Shown here: positions 17,989 to 26,202 of the stretch, piece by piece
Layout of the letters: each line of letters begins with the position of its first letter
Numbering within the stretch: the first letter of the stretch is position 1
From: Proteiniborus sp. MB09-C3
GTDB lineage: Bacteria > Bacillota > Clostridia > Tissierellales > Proteiniboraceae
Direction of reading: 5' to 3'
Length of the DNA: 64,000 bases
NCBI RefSeq assembly: GCF_030263895.1
Contig: NZ_CP127161.1
Coordinates: 2,356,001-2,420,000 of the forward strand
The notes under the pieces: model-generated
What the model was told of the DNA's origin: nothing
The model's database searches: none
What the model saw: the letters and a program-made list of their open reading frames with translations, nothing else
Position numbers and translations under genes: made by a program

Positions 17989-19467
17989 GTGGATAAGTAT
18001 GATATTTACAGAGATATTTCAGAAAGAACTGATGGCGACATCTATATTGGAGTAGTTGGTCCAGTTAGAACAGGAAAATCTACTTTTATAAAAAGATTTA
18101 TGGAAAAACTAGTTGTGCCCAATATAGACAATAAATTTAAAAAAGAAAGAGCAAATGATGAGCTACCTATGAGTGGCTCAGGAAAAACTATAATGACGAC
18201 AGAACCAAAATTTGTACCTACGGATGCAGTAGAATTGACATTAAAAGACAATGTGAAATTTAGAGTAAGAATGGTAGATTGCGTTGGCTATTTAGTTAAA
18301 GGAGCCTTAGGCCATGAAGAAAATAATATACCTAGAATGGTAACAACTCCATGGTATGAAAAGGAAATTCCATTTGAAGAAGCAGCTGAAATAGGAACTA
18401 GAAAAGTAATTACTGATCATTCAACAATAGGGATTGTAGTAACAACAGATGGTTCAATTACAGATATTGATAGATCTAGTTACATTAAAGCAGAAGAGAG
18501 GGTTATTAGTGAACTTAGGGAGTTAGAGAAACCATTTGTTGTACTTCTTAACTCAAGACATCCAGAGCTAGATAGTACCATAGCTTTGAGAGAGAATTTA
18601 GAGGAGAAGTACAAAGTACCAGTCATAGCTGTAGATTGTCTTAACATGGAAATGGAAGAGATAAATAAGATACTTGAAAAGGTATTATTAGAATTCCCAA
18701 TAAAAGAAATAAATATCAATCTTCCGCAATGGATTGAGGGATTGCCAAAAAATCATTGGGTTAAAAATACAATTCTTAGCTCAATTAAAGAAATAGTTCA
18801 TAATCTTCAAAGGCTCAGCGAAATAAACTATGCTGTAAGCAGATTTGGCGAGCTTGATATAATAAATGCTGTTAAGATTAAGGGTATTGAGCTTGGAGAA
18901 GGGGTAGCAAATATTGAGATGAATGTTGATGGCCAACTGTTCTATCATATCCTAAATGAACTAACGGGATATAGAATTGAAGGCGAGCATCAATTGCTAG
19001 GATTAGTAACAGGCTTGGCTAAAGCAAAGAAAGAATTTGACAAGGTTGAAAGAGCTTTAAGTGATGCTAGGCTTACTGGATACGGGTTAGTTCCTCCTAG
19101 TCTAGAAGAATTAGATTTAGCTGAACCAGAAATATTTAAGCAGGGTAATAGATTTGGAGTCAAATTAAAGGCTATGGCACCAAGTTTACACTTTATCAGG
19201 GCAGATCTAACTACTGAAGTTTCCCCTATAATAGGAACTGAGAAGCAAAGTGAAGAGCTTGTAAAATATTTATTAGATGAATTTGAAAGTGATCCATCAA
19301 AGATATGGGAATCAAATATGTTTGGGAAATCTTTACATGATCTAGTAAAAGAACAACTAGAAAGTAAACTTAATATGATGCCAGAAGATGCTAGAAGCAA
19401 AATGCAGAGGACTTTAGAGAGAATAGTAAACGATGCAAGCGGAGGGCTAATCTGTATCATAATATAA
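17989..19467 (+). CDS. spoIVA: Stage IV sporulation protein A (spore coat ATPase)
   Basis: Polymerising ATPase that forms the basement layer of the spore coat on the outer forespore membrane. The 492 residues start DKYDIYRDISERTDGDIYIG with a Walker A motif GPVRTGKST at about residues 24-32, and end with the hydrophobic GGLICIII tail typical of SpoIVA. The GTG start follows AAAGGAGG. It is monocistronic between terminators. Its presence shows the organism belongs to an endospore-forming lineage. Confidence 0.97.
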   Translation: MDKYDIYRDISERTDGDIYIGVVGPVRTGKSTFIKRFMEKLVVPNIDNKFKKERANDELPMSGSGKTIMTTEPKFVPTDAVELTLKDNVKFRVRMVDCVGYLVKGALGHEENNIPRMVTTPWYEKEIPFEEAAEIGTRKVITDHSTIGIVVTTDGSITDIDRSSYIKAEERVISELRELEKPFVVLLNSRHPELDSTIALRENLEEKYKVPVIAVDCLNMEMEEINKILEKVLLEFPIKEININLPQWIEGLPKNHWVKNTILSSIKEIVHNLQRLSEINYAVSRFGELDIINAVKIKGIELGEGVANIEMNVDGQLFYHILNELTGYRIEGEHQLLGLVTGLAKAKKEFDKVERALSDARLTGYGLVPPSLEELDLAEPEIFKQGNRFGVKLKAMAPSLHFIRADLTTEVSPIIGTEKQSEELVKYLLDEFESDPSKIWESNMFGKSLHDLVKEQLESKLNMMPEDARSKMQRTLERIVNDASGGLICIII

Positions 19468-19469
19468 AG

Positions 19470-19506
19470 TTAGGGGCAAGGTTACAAACCTTAGCCCCTA
19501 ATTTTA
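19470..19506 (+). terminator. Terminator after spoIVA
   Basis: TTAGGGGCAAGG (19470-19481) pairs with CCTTAGCCCCTAA (19489-19501), then TTTT. Confidence 0.85.
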
Positions 19507-19660
19507 TGACGTAATTTAATCGTATCATAAATCTTTACATAATGAAAAACTAGATACTATTATTCGTGTCAATTTTAGCAAGATGTATCAAAACATATCC
19601 GAATCAAAAAAACATAAATGGCTATTTACCAACGTTATCTTAACATACACAAATGTAGCT

Positions 19661-19737
19661 TGGTCGGGATGACAGGACTTGAACCTGCGACCCCAAGTCC
19701 CCCAGACTTGTGCGCTACCATGCTGCGCTACATCCCG
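19661..19737 (-). tRNA. tRNA-Pro (anticodon GGG), CCA encoded
   Basis: On the minus strand the 77 bases fold as a full cloverleaf: acceptor CGGGATG/CATCCCG, D stem GCGC/GCGC, anticodon stem CAAGT/ACTTG with loop CTGGGGG (anticodon GGG), T stem GCAGG/CCTGT with TTCAAGT loop, discriminator A and an encoded CCA. It stands alone, convergent with spoIVA. Confidence 0.95.
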
Positions 19738-19772
19738 AAATATTTATTAGCAGTAACCTTGTACATGACAAG

Positions 19773-19800
19773 GCTATAAGAATTTATGTTTTGCTGACAA
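19773..19800 (-). promoter_or_regulatory. Probable promoter of tRNA-Pro
   Basis: On the minus strand TTGTCA (19795-19800), 16-base spacer, TATAGC (19773-19778). Predicted start near 19766 gives a leader of about 29 bases. Confidence 0.5.
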
Positions 19801-19937
19801 ATTAAATTATAGCACAAGAATTATCAAAAAGCTAACTTGATTATTTTTTGTTCCAATATTACTACCATATCATACCGATAACATGACTAGTCTTTTAGTA
19901 TCAATTTAATCTACATATTTCCTAGTAGTGTAATTTG

Positions 19938-19946
19938 TGATATACT
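19938..19946 (+). promoter_or_regulatory. Extended -10 promoter before the 125-residue membrane protein gene
   Basis: TGATATACT (TG 19938-19939, TATACT 19941-19946). The -35 region is poor. Predicted start about 30 bases before the ATG at 19982. Confidence 0.4.
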
Positions 19947-19981
19947 TTTTATAGAAAATCATTAGAAAGCAGGTACTGTTA

Positions 19982-20359
19982 ATGTTTTTATATGATATTA
20001 TACTGATTTTATTTATGCTTTTTATGGTAAGTATAATTGGCTATATACTAGTGGTTATAAAAGAAAAACTTTACTTAAACGATAATATAATTGTTTTAGG
20101 TAAAAAGTCTGTTACTCAGGAGCATATAGATGAGACTGATATGAAAATTTTTTCAATAGGTGGTGTAAAGTTAAAATCAGGTGATGAAATAAGTGTTGTT
20201 TTATTAAATAATAATAGAGTGAATGGGATAGTGATTGGGGCAAAAACTAAGAAAAAAGAACTTTTGCTTGTGACACATCAAGATGAAGTAAAGAGCTTTG
20301 ATGTAGAAAAAATTAGAAAGATTAAAATAATAAGTAAATATGGCAGCTTTTTTAGATAA
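19982..20359 (+). CDS. Membrane-anchored protein with a possible Sm/SH3-like domain, function unknown
   Basis: A 125-residue protein with one N-terminal membrane helix (residues about 3-27, very hydrophobic) and a cytoplasmic part of about 95 residues. Residues from about 65 onward (LKSGDEISVVLLNNNRVNG, then KELLLVTHQDEV and IRKIKII) alternate like a small five-stranded barrel of Sm or SH3 type; this is inference from pattern only. I recognise no named family. It lies about 110 bases before the HlyD-like gene and heads the sepF-divIVA cluster. Confidence 0.7.
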   Translation: MFLYDIILILFMLFMVSIIGYILVVIKEKLYLNDNIIVLGKKSVTQEHIDETDMKIFSIGGVKLKSGDEISVVLLNNNRVNGIVIGAKTKKKELLLVTHQDEVKSFDVEKIRKIKIISKYGSFFR

Positions 20360-20468
20360 TAGTTTTTATTATCTGCAGAAAATGCCAAAATAAAAGGATA
20401 ATTTTTGTATTCATTTTGAAGGAAAAAAAGAATATTTGAAGAATTAATATAGACAAAGAGGTGGTTAG

Positions 20469-21763
20469 ATGTCGCAGGAAGAAAGAAAAAAAAAAGAATT
20501 AAACGTAAAAAATTTAGATATAGCCTAATAATAATAGTAGCTTCATACCTTGCTTTTAGAATGATTCCCGTGTTTTCCACAACGAATCTCAAGACAATAA
20601 CTGCTAATAGTGGAACTATAGAAGAGTTTGTTTCTTCTAAAGCTATAATTTTAAAGGACGAGTTTGTCTATAAATCAGAGGTTCAAGGCTCCGTATCCCT
20701 ATTAAAGCAAGAAGGTGAAAAAGTAGGCAGAGGAATACAGGTAGCTAAGATTAATAGAGTAGATGGCAGTTCTTATTCAAAAGAGTTAGAAGAGTTGGAT
20801 AAACAGATAGAAATATTGAAAAAAACATCAAAAGGTAAGGATATATTGAATAAAGACAAAGAAAAAATTCATGACAATATCGATATGATAATTGATGAGC
20901 TTCAAAACAGCGTTTTAAGCGGTAATTATACTGAGGCTTTTATTTATAAAGACACTTTATTAGGCAGTATTGATAAGCAACATTTAGTTACTGGTCAAAA
21001 AAATCTTATGTCACAAAGCCTTGATAGTCTTTTGGAAAAGAAAAATCAGATAATCAAGAATATGGAAGGTTCAGACATTATCAGTTATTCTTCTAAAGCC
21101 GGAATAGTAAGCTACGAACTGGATGGACTGGAAGATATTTTTACAGTAAATAAAATTGATGAGTATAAACCGAGTGATTTTAGGATTATTGAGGTCAACA
21201 AAACTGATTTAGCAGAAAAAAAAGAGGTTAAGTATGGAGAGCCTGTCTATAAAATCATTAATAATTTTACATGGTATATGATGACAGAAATTGATGCGAA
21301 AGATATGGACAAGCTTGAAGAAGGAAAGATAATATACATAAGGATAAACAATGGAGATAAAAAAATAATTTCTAGAATAGTTAAACTTGCTAAAGAAAAT
21401 GATAAATATTTTATGATTTTGAAATTAACAGAGTATTTTCATGAATACTACAATGAGAGATATTTAGATGTTCAAATAATTAAGAATACATTTGAGGGAT
21501 TGATGATACCAAATAAATCCATAACTGAAAAAGATGGAATAAAGGGTGTTTATATTAAAGACATTAGTGGAATAGTAAAATTTAGACCTATAAAAATATT
21601 AACTAGTGATGACGAGCATACTATTGTAAGTGAAGGGGTTGGGAACTATAGCCTTATAGAGCTAAATATCAATGGTGAAACCCAACAATTTAGTACAGTA
21701 AAAATGTTCGATGAGGTATTTATTAATGGGAGTAAAATTAAAGAAGGACTTATAATTAATTAA
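20469..21763 (+). CDS. HlyD-like membrane-fusion-type protein with an apparent frameshift at a 10-A tract
   Basis: The product, about 430 residues, has a basic N-terminus, one membrane helix (SLIIIVASYLAFRMIPVF), a coiled-coil region (EELDKQIEILKKTSKG) and beta-rich lipoyl/barrel-like segments as in HlyD/RND adaptor proteins. The only good start is ATG 20469 with AGAGGTGG upstream, giving MSQEERKKK in one frame; the membrane helix and the rest lie in another frame. The switch maps to ten A residues at 20486-20495; a -1 shift there joins the parts smoothly. The ATG at 20561 has no ribosome binding site and would cut the membrane helix. No transporter gene is adjacent; the neighbours are yggS and sepF. 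Confidence 0.75.
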
Positions 21764-21781
21764 CATAGGGAGGGGTTACAG

Positions 21782-22480
21782 ATTTATACAGGAGATAACA
21801 TTAACATAATTAAGGAAAAAGTGAATAGCATCATGGCTAAAAAAGGCTTAAGTTTTGATGACATTATAATGGTAGCTGTGACTAAAACTGTAGATGTTGA
21901 TAGGATTAACGAAGCTATTGAACTTGGAGTAACAGATATTGGTGAAAATAAGGTACAGGAAATCCAAGACAAATACCAGAAAATAAATTCAAATGTAAAA
22001 TGGCATATGATAGGGCATCTTCAAAGCAACAAAGTAAAATATATTATTGACAAGGTCTGCATGATACATTCCCTAGACAGAATGAGTTTAGCCGAAGAAA
22101 TTCAAAAAAGGGCTGAAGAGCATAATATTTCTGTAGATGTTTTAATTCAAGTAAATATAGCCGAAGAAGATTCTAAATTTGGTTTAAAAAAAGAGGAAGT
22201 TATTCCATTTATTGAATCAATTAGAGATTTTAGCAGAATAAGAGTAAAGGGCTTGATGACTATAGCACCCTATGTTGAAAACCCTGAAGAAGTAAGATTT
22301 GTATTTAGAGATTTAAAGAATTTATTTGAAAAAATTAAAGAACTCAATATACCTAATATTGACATGAAATATTTATCTATGGGTATGACAAATGATTATG
22401 AAATTGCTTTAGAAGAGGGCGCAAATATTGTACGTATAGGAACTGGTATTTTTGGAAAAAGATTATATAAGGGGGATTAA
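21782..22480 (+). CDS. yggS: YggS/PLPBP family pyridoxal-phosphate homeostasis protein, probable ATT start
   Basis: Single-domain PLP-binding protein that buffers cellular PLP. Motifs: VAVTKTVDVDRINEAI with the PLP-lysine region, IGENKVQEIQDKYQ, WHMIGHLQSNKVKYI and LSMGMTNDYEIAL. The first standard start in frame is GTG 21821 with only a weak AAGGA, and it would remove the first conserved helix. The strong GGGAGGGG at 21768-21775 points to ATT 21782, which gives the normal N-terminus (xYTGDNINIIKEKVNSI). The start is therefore uncertain. sepF follows at once. Confidence 0.88.
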   Translation: MYTGDNINIIKEKVNSIMAKKGLSFDDIIMVAVTKTVDVDRINEAIELGVTDIGENKVQEIQDKYQKINSNVKWHMIGHLQSNKVKYIIDKVCMIHSLDRMSLAEEIQKRAEEHNISVDVLIQVNIAEEDSKFGLKKEEVIPFIESIRDFSRIRVKGLMTIAPYVENPEEVRFVFRDLKNLFEKIKELNIPNIDMKYLSMGMTNDYEIALEEGANIVRIGTGIFGKRLYKGD

Positions 22481-22483
22481 AAA

Positions 22484-22933
22484 ATGGCTGATATGGCAAA
22501 TAAATTTTTAAATAAGGTTAAGTATATAATTGGTATAGATGATATGGAAGAACCTGAAAATGAACAGGTTGAAAGCAATAAAGAAATTGAATTAGATTTA
22601 CAAAAAGGCATGTATAAGCAAAATAGAGTTTTAAATATTCATACAAACAATAATATTAAGCTTGTGGTATATGAGCCTACAAAATATGAAGAGGCTCCTA
22701 AAATGGTTGAAGATTTAAAAAACAGAAAAATAGTAGTATTTAATCTAGAAGAAATGGAATTAGAGCCTAAAAAGCAAATTTTCGATTTTTTGAATGGTGC
22801 AATATACGCTTTAGATGGTAATATTCAAAAAGTTTCTAAGGATATATTTATATTAGCACCTAGTAATGTAGAAATAGATTCAAGATTGAAAGAAGAACTA
22901 AAGAACAAAGGAATATTTCCTTGGCAAAAATAA
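22484..22933 (+). CDS. sepF: Cell division protein SepF
   Basis: FtsZ-binding protein that helps align and tether the Z ring. The 149 residues have the usual parts: an N-terminal amphipathic helix (ADMANKFLNKVKYIIG), an acidic linker and a C-terminal DUF552 domain (VVYEPTKYEEAPKMVEDL, then FDFLNGAIYALDGNIQKVS). It starts four bases after yggS. Followed by yggT, ylmH and divIVA, as in Bacillus. Confidence 0.95.
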   Translation: MADMANKFLNKVKYIIGIDDMEEPENEQVESNKEIELDLQKGMYKQNRVLNIHTNNNIKLVVYEPTKYEEAPKMVEDLKNRKIVVFNLEEMELEPKKQIFDFLNGAIYALDGNIQKVSKDIFILAPSNVEIDSRLKEELKNKGIFPWQK

Positions 22934-22949
22934 TTAAGAGGTGAAAAGC

Positions 22950-23216
22950 TTGACAGTATTAAAGGTAGCCTTAGAGAAATTAATTTATATTATCGAAACC
23001 CTTATATTCATTAGAGCTATTTTATCTTTTATTGTAAGGGATACTAATAATGCTATAACCTCATTTGTTTTTCAAGTTACAGAGCCTATTTTATTACCCT
23101 TTAGAGAACTTTTGAGGAAATTAAAAATTGATACAGGAATGATGGACTTTTCTCCTCTTTTGGCTATCCTCTTTTTATCTTTTTTATCTACTATTATAAA
23201 TACAATTTTATGGTAG
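22950..23216 (+). CDS. YggT family membrane protein
   Basis: An 88-residue protein with two membrane helices (LIYIIETLIFIRAILSF and LLAILFLSFLSTIINTIL) and the connecting motif VTEPILLPFRELLRK of the YggT/YlmG family. Such proteins are linked to division and membrane organisation. TTG 22950 is chosen since AAGAGGTG sits six bases upstream; a GTG at 22941 lies inside that site. Confidence 0.9.
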   Translation: MTVLKVALEKLIYIIETLIFIRAILSFIVRDTNNAITSFVFQVTEPILLPFRELLRKLKIDTGMMDFSPLLAILFLSFLSTIINTILW

Positions 23217-23220
23217 ACTA

Positions 23221-24015
23221 ATGATGATTATTGATAAGACTGCATTATTAGACCATATTAAAGATAAAGATCAACACTTAGTCTTGAGAAGGGTAATCGA
23301 CAAATTAGAAAGAGTAGTTGAAAATCATTCTATAGAATATACAGACTTTTTAGATCCATATCAAAGGAAACTATGCTATTCATTTATAAATAGATTTAAT
23401 GAAGTTTCTTTTTTTGAAAAGGGAGGACTGGAAAGCTCTGAAAGAAAATCCATCATAATGTATCCTAGATATATGAATAATAATGATGTTGAATCGCCAA
23501 TACAGGCACTCCGAATTGATGGCAGTTTTAAATTCAAAGAGTTAACCCATAGGGATTATTTAGGTGCATTAATGAGTTTAGGAATAAAGAGAGAAAAAAT
23601 AGGTGATATTTTAATCCATAAGAATTATGGAAATATAATTACCTTTAAGGAAATTTCTGACTACATAAAATACAATTTAGAAATGATTAATAAAGAGTCA
23701 GTATTTATTACCGAGATAGAAACATCTGAATTAGTAGAAGTAGAAGAGGAATTTGTAGAAAAAAATATAACTATATCTTCTTTCAGATTAGATGCATTTA
23801 TAAGTGCTATACTGAATCTTTCAAGAGAAAAAAGCTCTACTCTTATAAAAAGTGGTCTTGTTAAAGTAAACTGGCAGACAATAGATGCAGTATCTAGAGA
23901 GGTTCATGAAAATGATTTGATTTCAGTACGTGGTTTTGGAAGAATGAAAGTAAGTAGAATTTTGGGAAAAACAAAAAAAGATAGAAATAAGGTTATTGTT
24001 AAAATAATTAAGTAA
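23221..24015 (+). CDS. YlmH family S4-domain RNA-binding protein
   Basis: A 264-residue protein with the YlmH N-terminal domain (YTDFLDPYQRKLCYSFINRF, HRDYLGALMSLGIKREKIGD) and a C-terminal S4 domain from about residue 182 (SSFRLDAFISAILNLSREK, SGLVKVNW). YlmH in Firmicutes acts near divisome genes and in ribosome-associated rescue of stalled peptides. The ribosome binding site is poor, so translation may depend on coupling with yggT four bases upstream. Confidence 0.93.
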   Translation: MMIIDKTALLDHIKDKDQHLVLRRVIDKLERVVENHSIEYTDFLDPYQRKLCYSFINRFNEVSFFEKGGLESSERKSIIMYPRYMNNNDVESPIQALRIDGSFKFKELTHRDYLGALMSLGIKREKIGDILIHKNYGNIITFKEISDYIKYNLEMINKESVFITEIETSELVEVEEEFVEKNITISSFRLDAFISAILNLSREKSSTLIKSGLVKVNWQTIDAVSREVHENDLISVRGFGRMKVSRILGKTKKDRNKVIVKIIK

Positions 24016-24033
24016 AGGGGATGACAATACAAT

Positions 24034-24504
24034 ATGCTTACACCACTTGACATTCAGAACAAAGAGTTTAAAAGAGGAGTAAGAGGATATAAAGAAACAG
24101 ATGTAGATGCTTTTCTTGATGAAATCATGATAGACTATGAAAATATATTTAAAGAAAATATAGAGCTTAAAGACAAGATTTCGATGTTGAATGATCAAAT
24201 AAAGCATTATAATAAAATTGAAGAGACCCTGCAAAACACTTTAGTCGTAGCCCAAAGTACTGCTGAAGAGGTTAAGATTAATGCAAAGAAAAATGCAGAT
24301 TTAATTATTAAGGAAGCAGAAGATGATTCTAAAAGAATTATTGAAGATGCTAGGAATGAAGCTTTGAAAGTATGTGAGGAGTATGAGACCCTAAAAAAAG
24401 ATATGCTAGTATTTAAAACTAGGTTTAAGACATTACTTCAATCACAGCTGGAATCAATAAATGACTATTATAATGATTTAGGAATAGACAATAGCAAAGA
24501 GTAA
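24034..24504 (+). CDS. divIVA: Cell-pole/septum protein DivIVA
   Basis: Coiled-coil protein that binds curved membrane at poles and septa. The 156 residues start with the membrane-binding LTPLDIQNKEFKRGVRGYKE and then form a long coiled coil with a second amphipathic segment. In Bacillus it is followed by ileS; here a terminator and a DAHP synthase gene follow. Start ATG after AAGGGGATG-like site. Confidence 0.94.
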   Translation: MLTPLDIQNKEFKRGVRGYKETDVDAFLDEIMIDYENIFKENIELKDKISMLNDQIKHYNKIEETLQNTLVVAQSTAEEVKINAKKNADLIIKEAEDDSKRIIEDARNEALKVCEEYETLKKDMLVFKTRFKTLLQSQLESINDYYNDLGIDNSKE

Positions 24505-24542
24505 AGGATATGTATTTTTTTATTACGTATCCTTTTATTTTT
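24503..24542 (+). terminator. Terminator after divIVA
   Basis: AAAGGATATGTA (24503-24514) pairs with TACGTATCCTTT (24524-24535), then TTATTTTTA. Overlaps the divIVA stop. Confidence 0.8.
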
Positions 24543-24544
24543 AC

Positions 24545-24572
24545 TTGACACTTTTAAATATGACTATATAAT
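24545..24572 (+). promoter_or_regulatory. SigA promoter of the DAHP synthase gene
   Basis: TTGACA (24545-24550), 16-base spacer, TATAAT (24567-24572). Predicted leader of about 95 bases in which I see no riboswitch. Confidence 0.7.
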
Positions 24573-24673
24573 GAAATAGAAAACAAAAAAATAAGAATTC
24601 ATATTCTTTAGTTTATATGTTTAAACTATTTATGTAATGTTTATTTTTTTATACGCTTTTTGGAGGACTATAA

Positions 24674-25492
24674 ATGGATATGTTTATTATAAAAAACGAT
24701 GGAAATAGCAGAAAAATTATTGATTTAGGAGACGGTATAAGGATAGGAGAAAGAGAATTTACGATTATATCAGGTCCTTGTGCAGTAGAGAATGAAGAGC
24801 AAATTGAATTGGCAGCAGAAGCTCTAAGCAGTATGGGAATTAAAATACTCAGAGGTGGAGCATTCAAGCCTAGGACTTCTCCATATACTTTTCAAGGATT
24901 GGGACTTGAAGGCTTAAGACTTTTGAAAAATGCTGGCAAAAGGCATAATATGAAAGTTATATCAGAAGTTATGGATCCTAGAGATTTAGAGGCTTCCTAT
25001 GATTATGTTGATATATTTCAGATAGGATCGAGAAATATGCAAAACTACACCTTATTAAAAGAAGTAGGTAAATTTAATAAGCCTGTGCTTTTAAAAAGAG
25101 GGATGGCTGCAACTATAGAAGAATGGGTAATGGCTGCCGAGTATATTGCATCAGAGGGTAATGACAAGATTATTCTTTGTGAGAGAGGAATTAGAACCTT
25201 TGAGGAATATACAAGGAATACTCTTGACTTGACTGTAGTCCCTATAATTAAGGAATTAACAAATCTACCCATTATTGTAGATCCAAGTCATGGTACAGGT
25301 AGAAAAGAATTAATTAGACCTTTAACTAGAGCCTCTGTAGCTATAGGAGCAGATGGTGTTATGATTGAAGCTCATCCTAATCCATGTGAGGCGTTATCAG
25401 ATGGTAAGCAGTCACTGAACTTTGAAGAGATGAGAGCAGTATTATCTGATATTGAGGCAATTAAGAATTGTATGGATAACTTAAATAGCTAA
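24674..25492 (+). CDS. aroF: 3-deoxy-7-phosphoheptulonate synthase (type I-beta)
   Basis: First enzyme of the shikimate pathway, joining phosphoenolpyruvate and erythrose 4-phosphate. The TIM-barrel motifs are clear: SGPCAVENEEQ, LRGGAFKPRTSPYTFQG, KRGMAATIEEW and DPSHGTGR. At 272 residues it is shorter than type I-beta enzymes that carry a full N-terminal ferredoxin-like regulatory domain (about 340), so tyrosine or phenylalanine feedback by that domain is unlikely. No other aromatic gene is adjacent. ATG follows GGAGGA. Confidence 0.93.
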   Translation: MDMFIIKNDGNSRKIIDLGDGIRIGEREFTIISGPCAVENEEQIELAAEALSSMGIKILRGGAFKPRTSPYTFQGLGLEGLRLLKNAGKRHNMKVISEVMDPRDLEASYDYVDIFQIGSRNMQNYTLLKEVGKFNKPVLLKRGMAATIEEWVMAAEYIASEGNDKIILCERGIRTFEEYTRNTLDLTVVPIIKELTNLPIIVDPSHGTGRKELIRPLTRASVAIGADGVMIEAHPNPCEALSDGKQSLNFEEMRAVLSDIEAIKNCMDNLNS

Positions 25493-25587
25493 TTTGCACA
25501 AGTAGTTCAATATTCCATAATATATAATAGGACCAAAATATATATTTTCTAGTACTGAATATATTATTGGAATATTGAGGTGATATA

Positions 25588-25722
25588 ATGTATTTTGATA
25601 ATAAGGTAGAACATGCAGACTATTTATTGTTTTTTTTCATATTATTAGTACAAATATGGGGAGCAAAATTCAAAAAAAACAATTTACTATTTTTCTATAT
25701 ATTATTAGCTTTCTTTACTTAG
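25588..25722 (+). CDS. Small hydrophobic membrane protein, 44 residues
   Basis: ATG 25588 is preceded by GAGGTG at good spacing and opens 44 codons ending TAG 25720-25722. After an acidic start (MYFDNKVEHAD) the product is one or two membrane segments (YLLFFFILLVQIWGA and LLFFYILLAFF). Small proteins of this type are common in sporulating Firmicutes, but I cannot assign a family. A terminator follows, which supports a real transcript. Confidence 0.5.
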   Translation: MYFDNKVEHADYLLFFFILLVQIWGAKFKKNNLLFFYILLAFFT

Positions 25723-25753
25723 TCTAAGTCAACAAAGTCAGAGAGCTTATTGA

Positions 25754-25813
25754 AGGGCTTTATCAGTTTTAGAGTATTTCTAAGCTGCTTAAAGCCTTTT
25801 ATATTTTTATTAA
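25754..25813 (+). terminator. Terminator after the 44-residue membrane protein gene
   Basis: GGCTTTATCAG...TTTTAGA (25756 on) pairs with TCTAAGCTG...TAAAGCC (to 25796), then TTTTATATTTTTAT. Confidence 0.7.
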
Positions 25814-25914
25814 ATGTAATATAATGTAATATAATATATATAGGCAAAATACATTATATATACCTGATTATAAATTAAATCTTTTGGGAAGATTATTATA
25901 AGGGGGATTTAACT

Positions 25915-26193
25915 GTGAGCGAAAACAATGGAATAGAGAAAAGATTAGAAGAACTAGCTAATAACCTAGAGAAGGCAAAAATACATGAATACGTAGATTT
26001 TGTAAATAATAAAAAAAGACTGATATATATTAATTTTATAGGAGGATTAGCAAGAGGCTTTGGCATGGCAATTGGTTTCACTGTATTAGGCGCCTTAGCA
26101 ATATATATTTTGCAAAAATTGATTTCATGGAATATACCTTTAATCGGAGACTTTATTGCTGAGATAGTAAGGATTGTACAAGAAAGATTGTAG
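25915..26193 (+). CDS. DUF5665 membrane protein
   Basis: A 92-residue protein: an N-terminal helix (IEKRLEELANNLEKAKIHEY), a glycine-rich membrane hairpin (FIGGLARGFGMAIGFTVLGA, then LAIYILQKLI) and a C-terminal amphipathic helix. This is the DUF5665 pattern of Firmicutes; function unknown. The GTG start follows AAGGGGGA. It is nine bases upstream of the yteA-like gene and probably cotranscribed with it. Confidence 0.8.
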   Translation: MSENNGIEKRLEELANNLEKAKIHEYVDFVNNKKRLIYINFIGGLARGFGMAIGFTVLGALAIYILQKLISWNIPLIGDFIAEIVRIVQERL

Positions 26194-26202
26194 GAGGAGG
26201 AA

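Noticed and set aside
20561-21763. HlyD-like gene starting at ATG 20561
   Set aside because: No ribosome binding site and it would cut the membrane helix; the frame extends upstream to the A tract.
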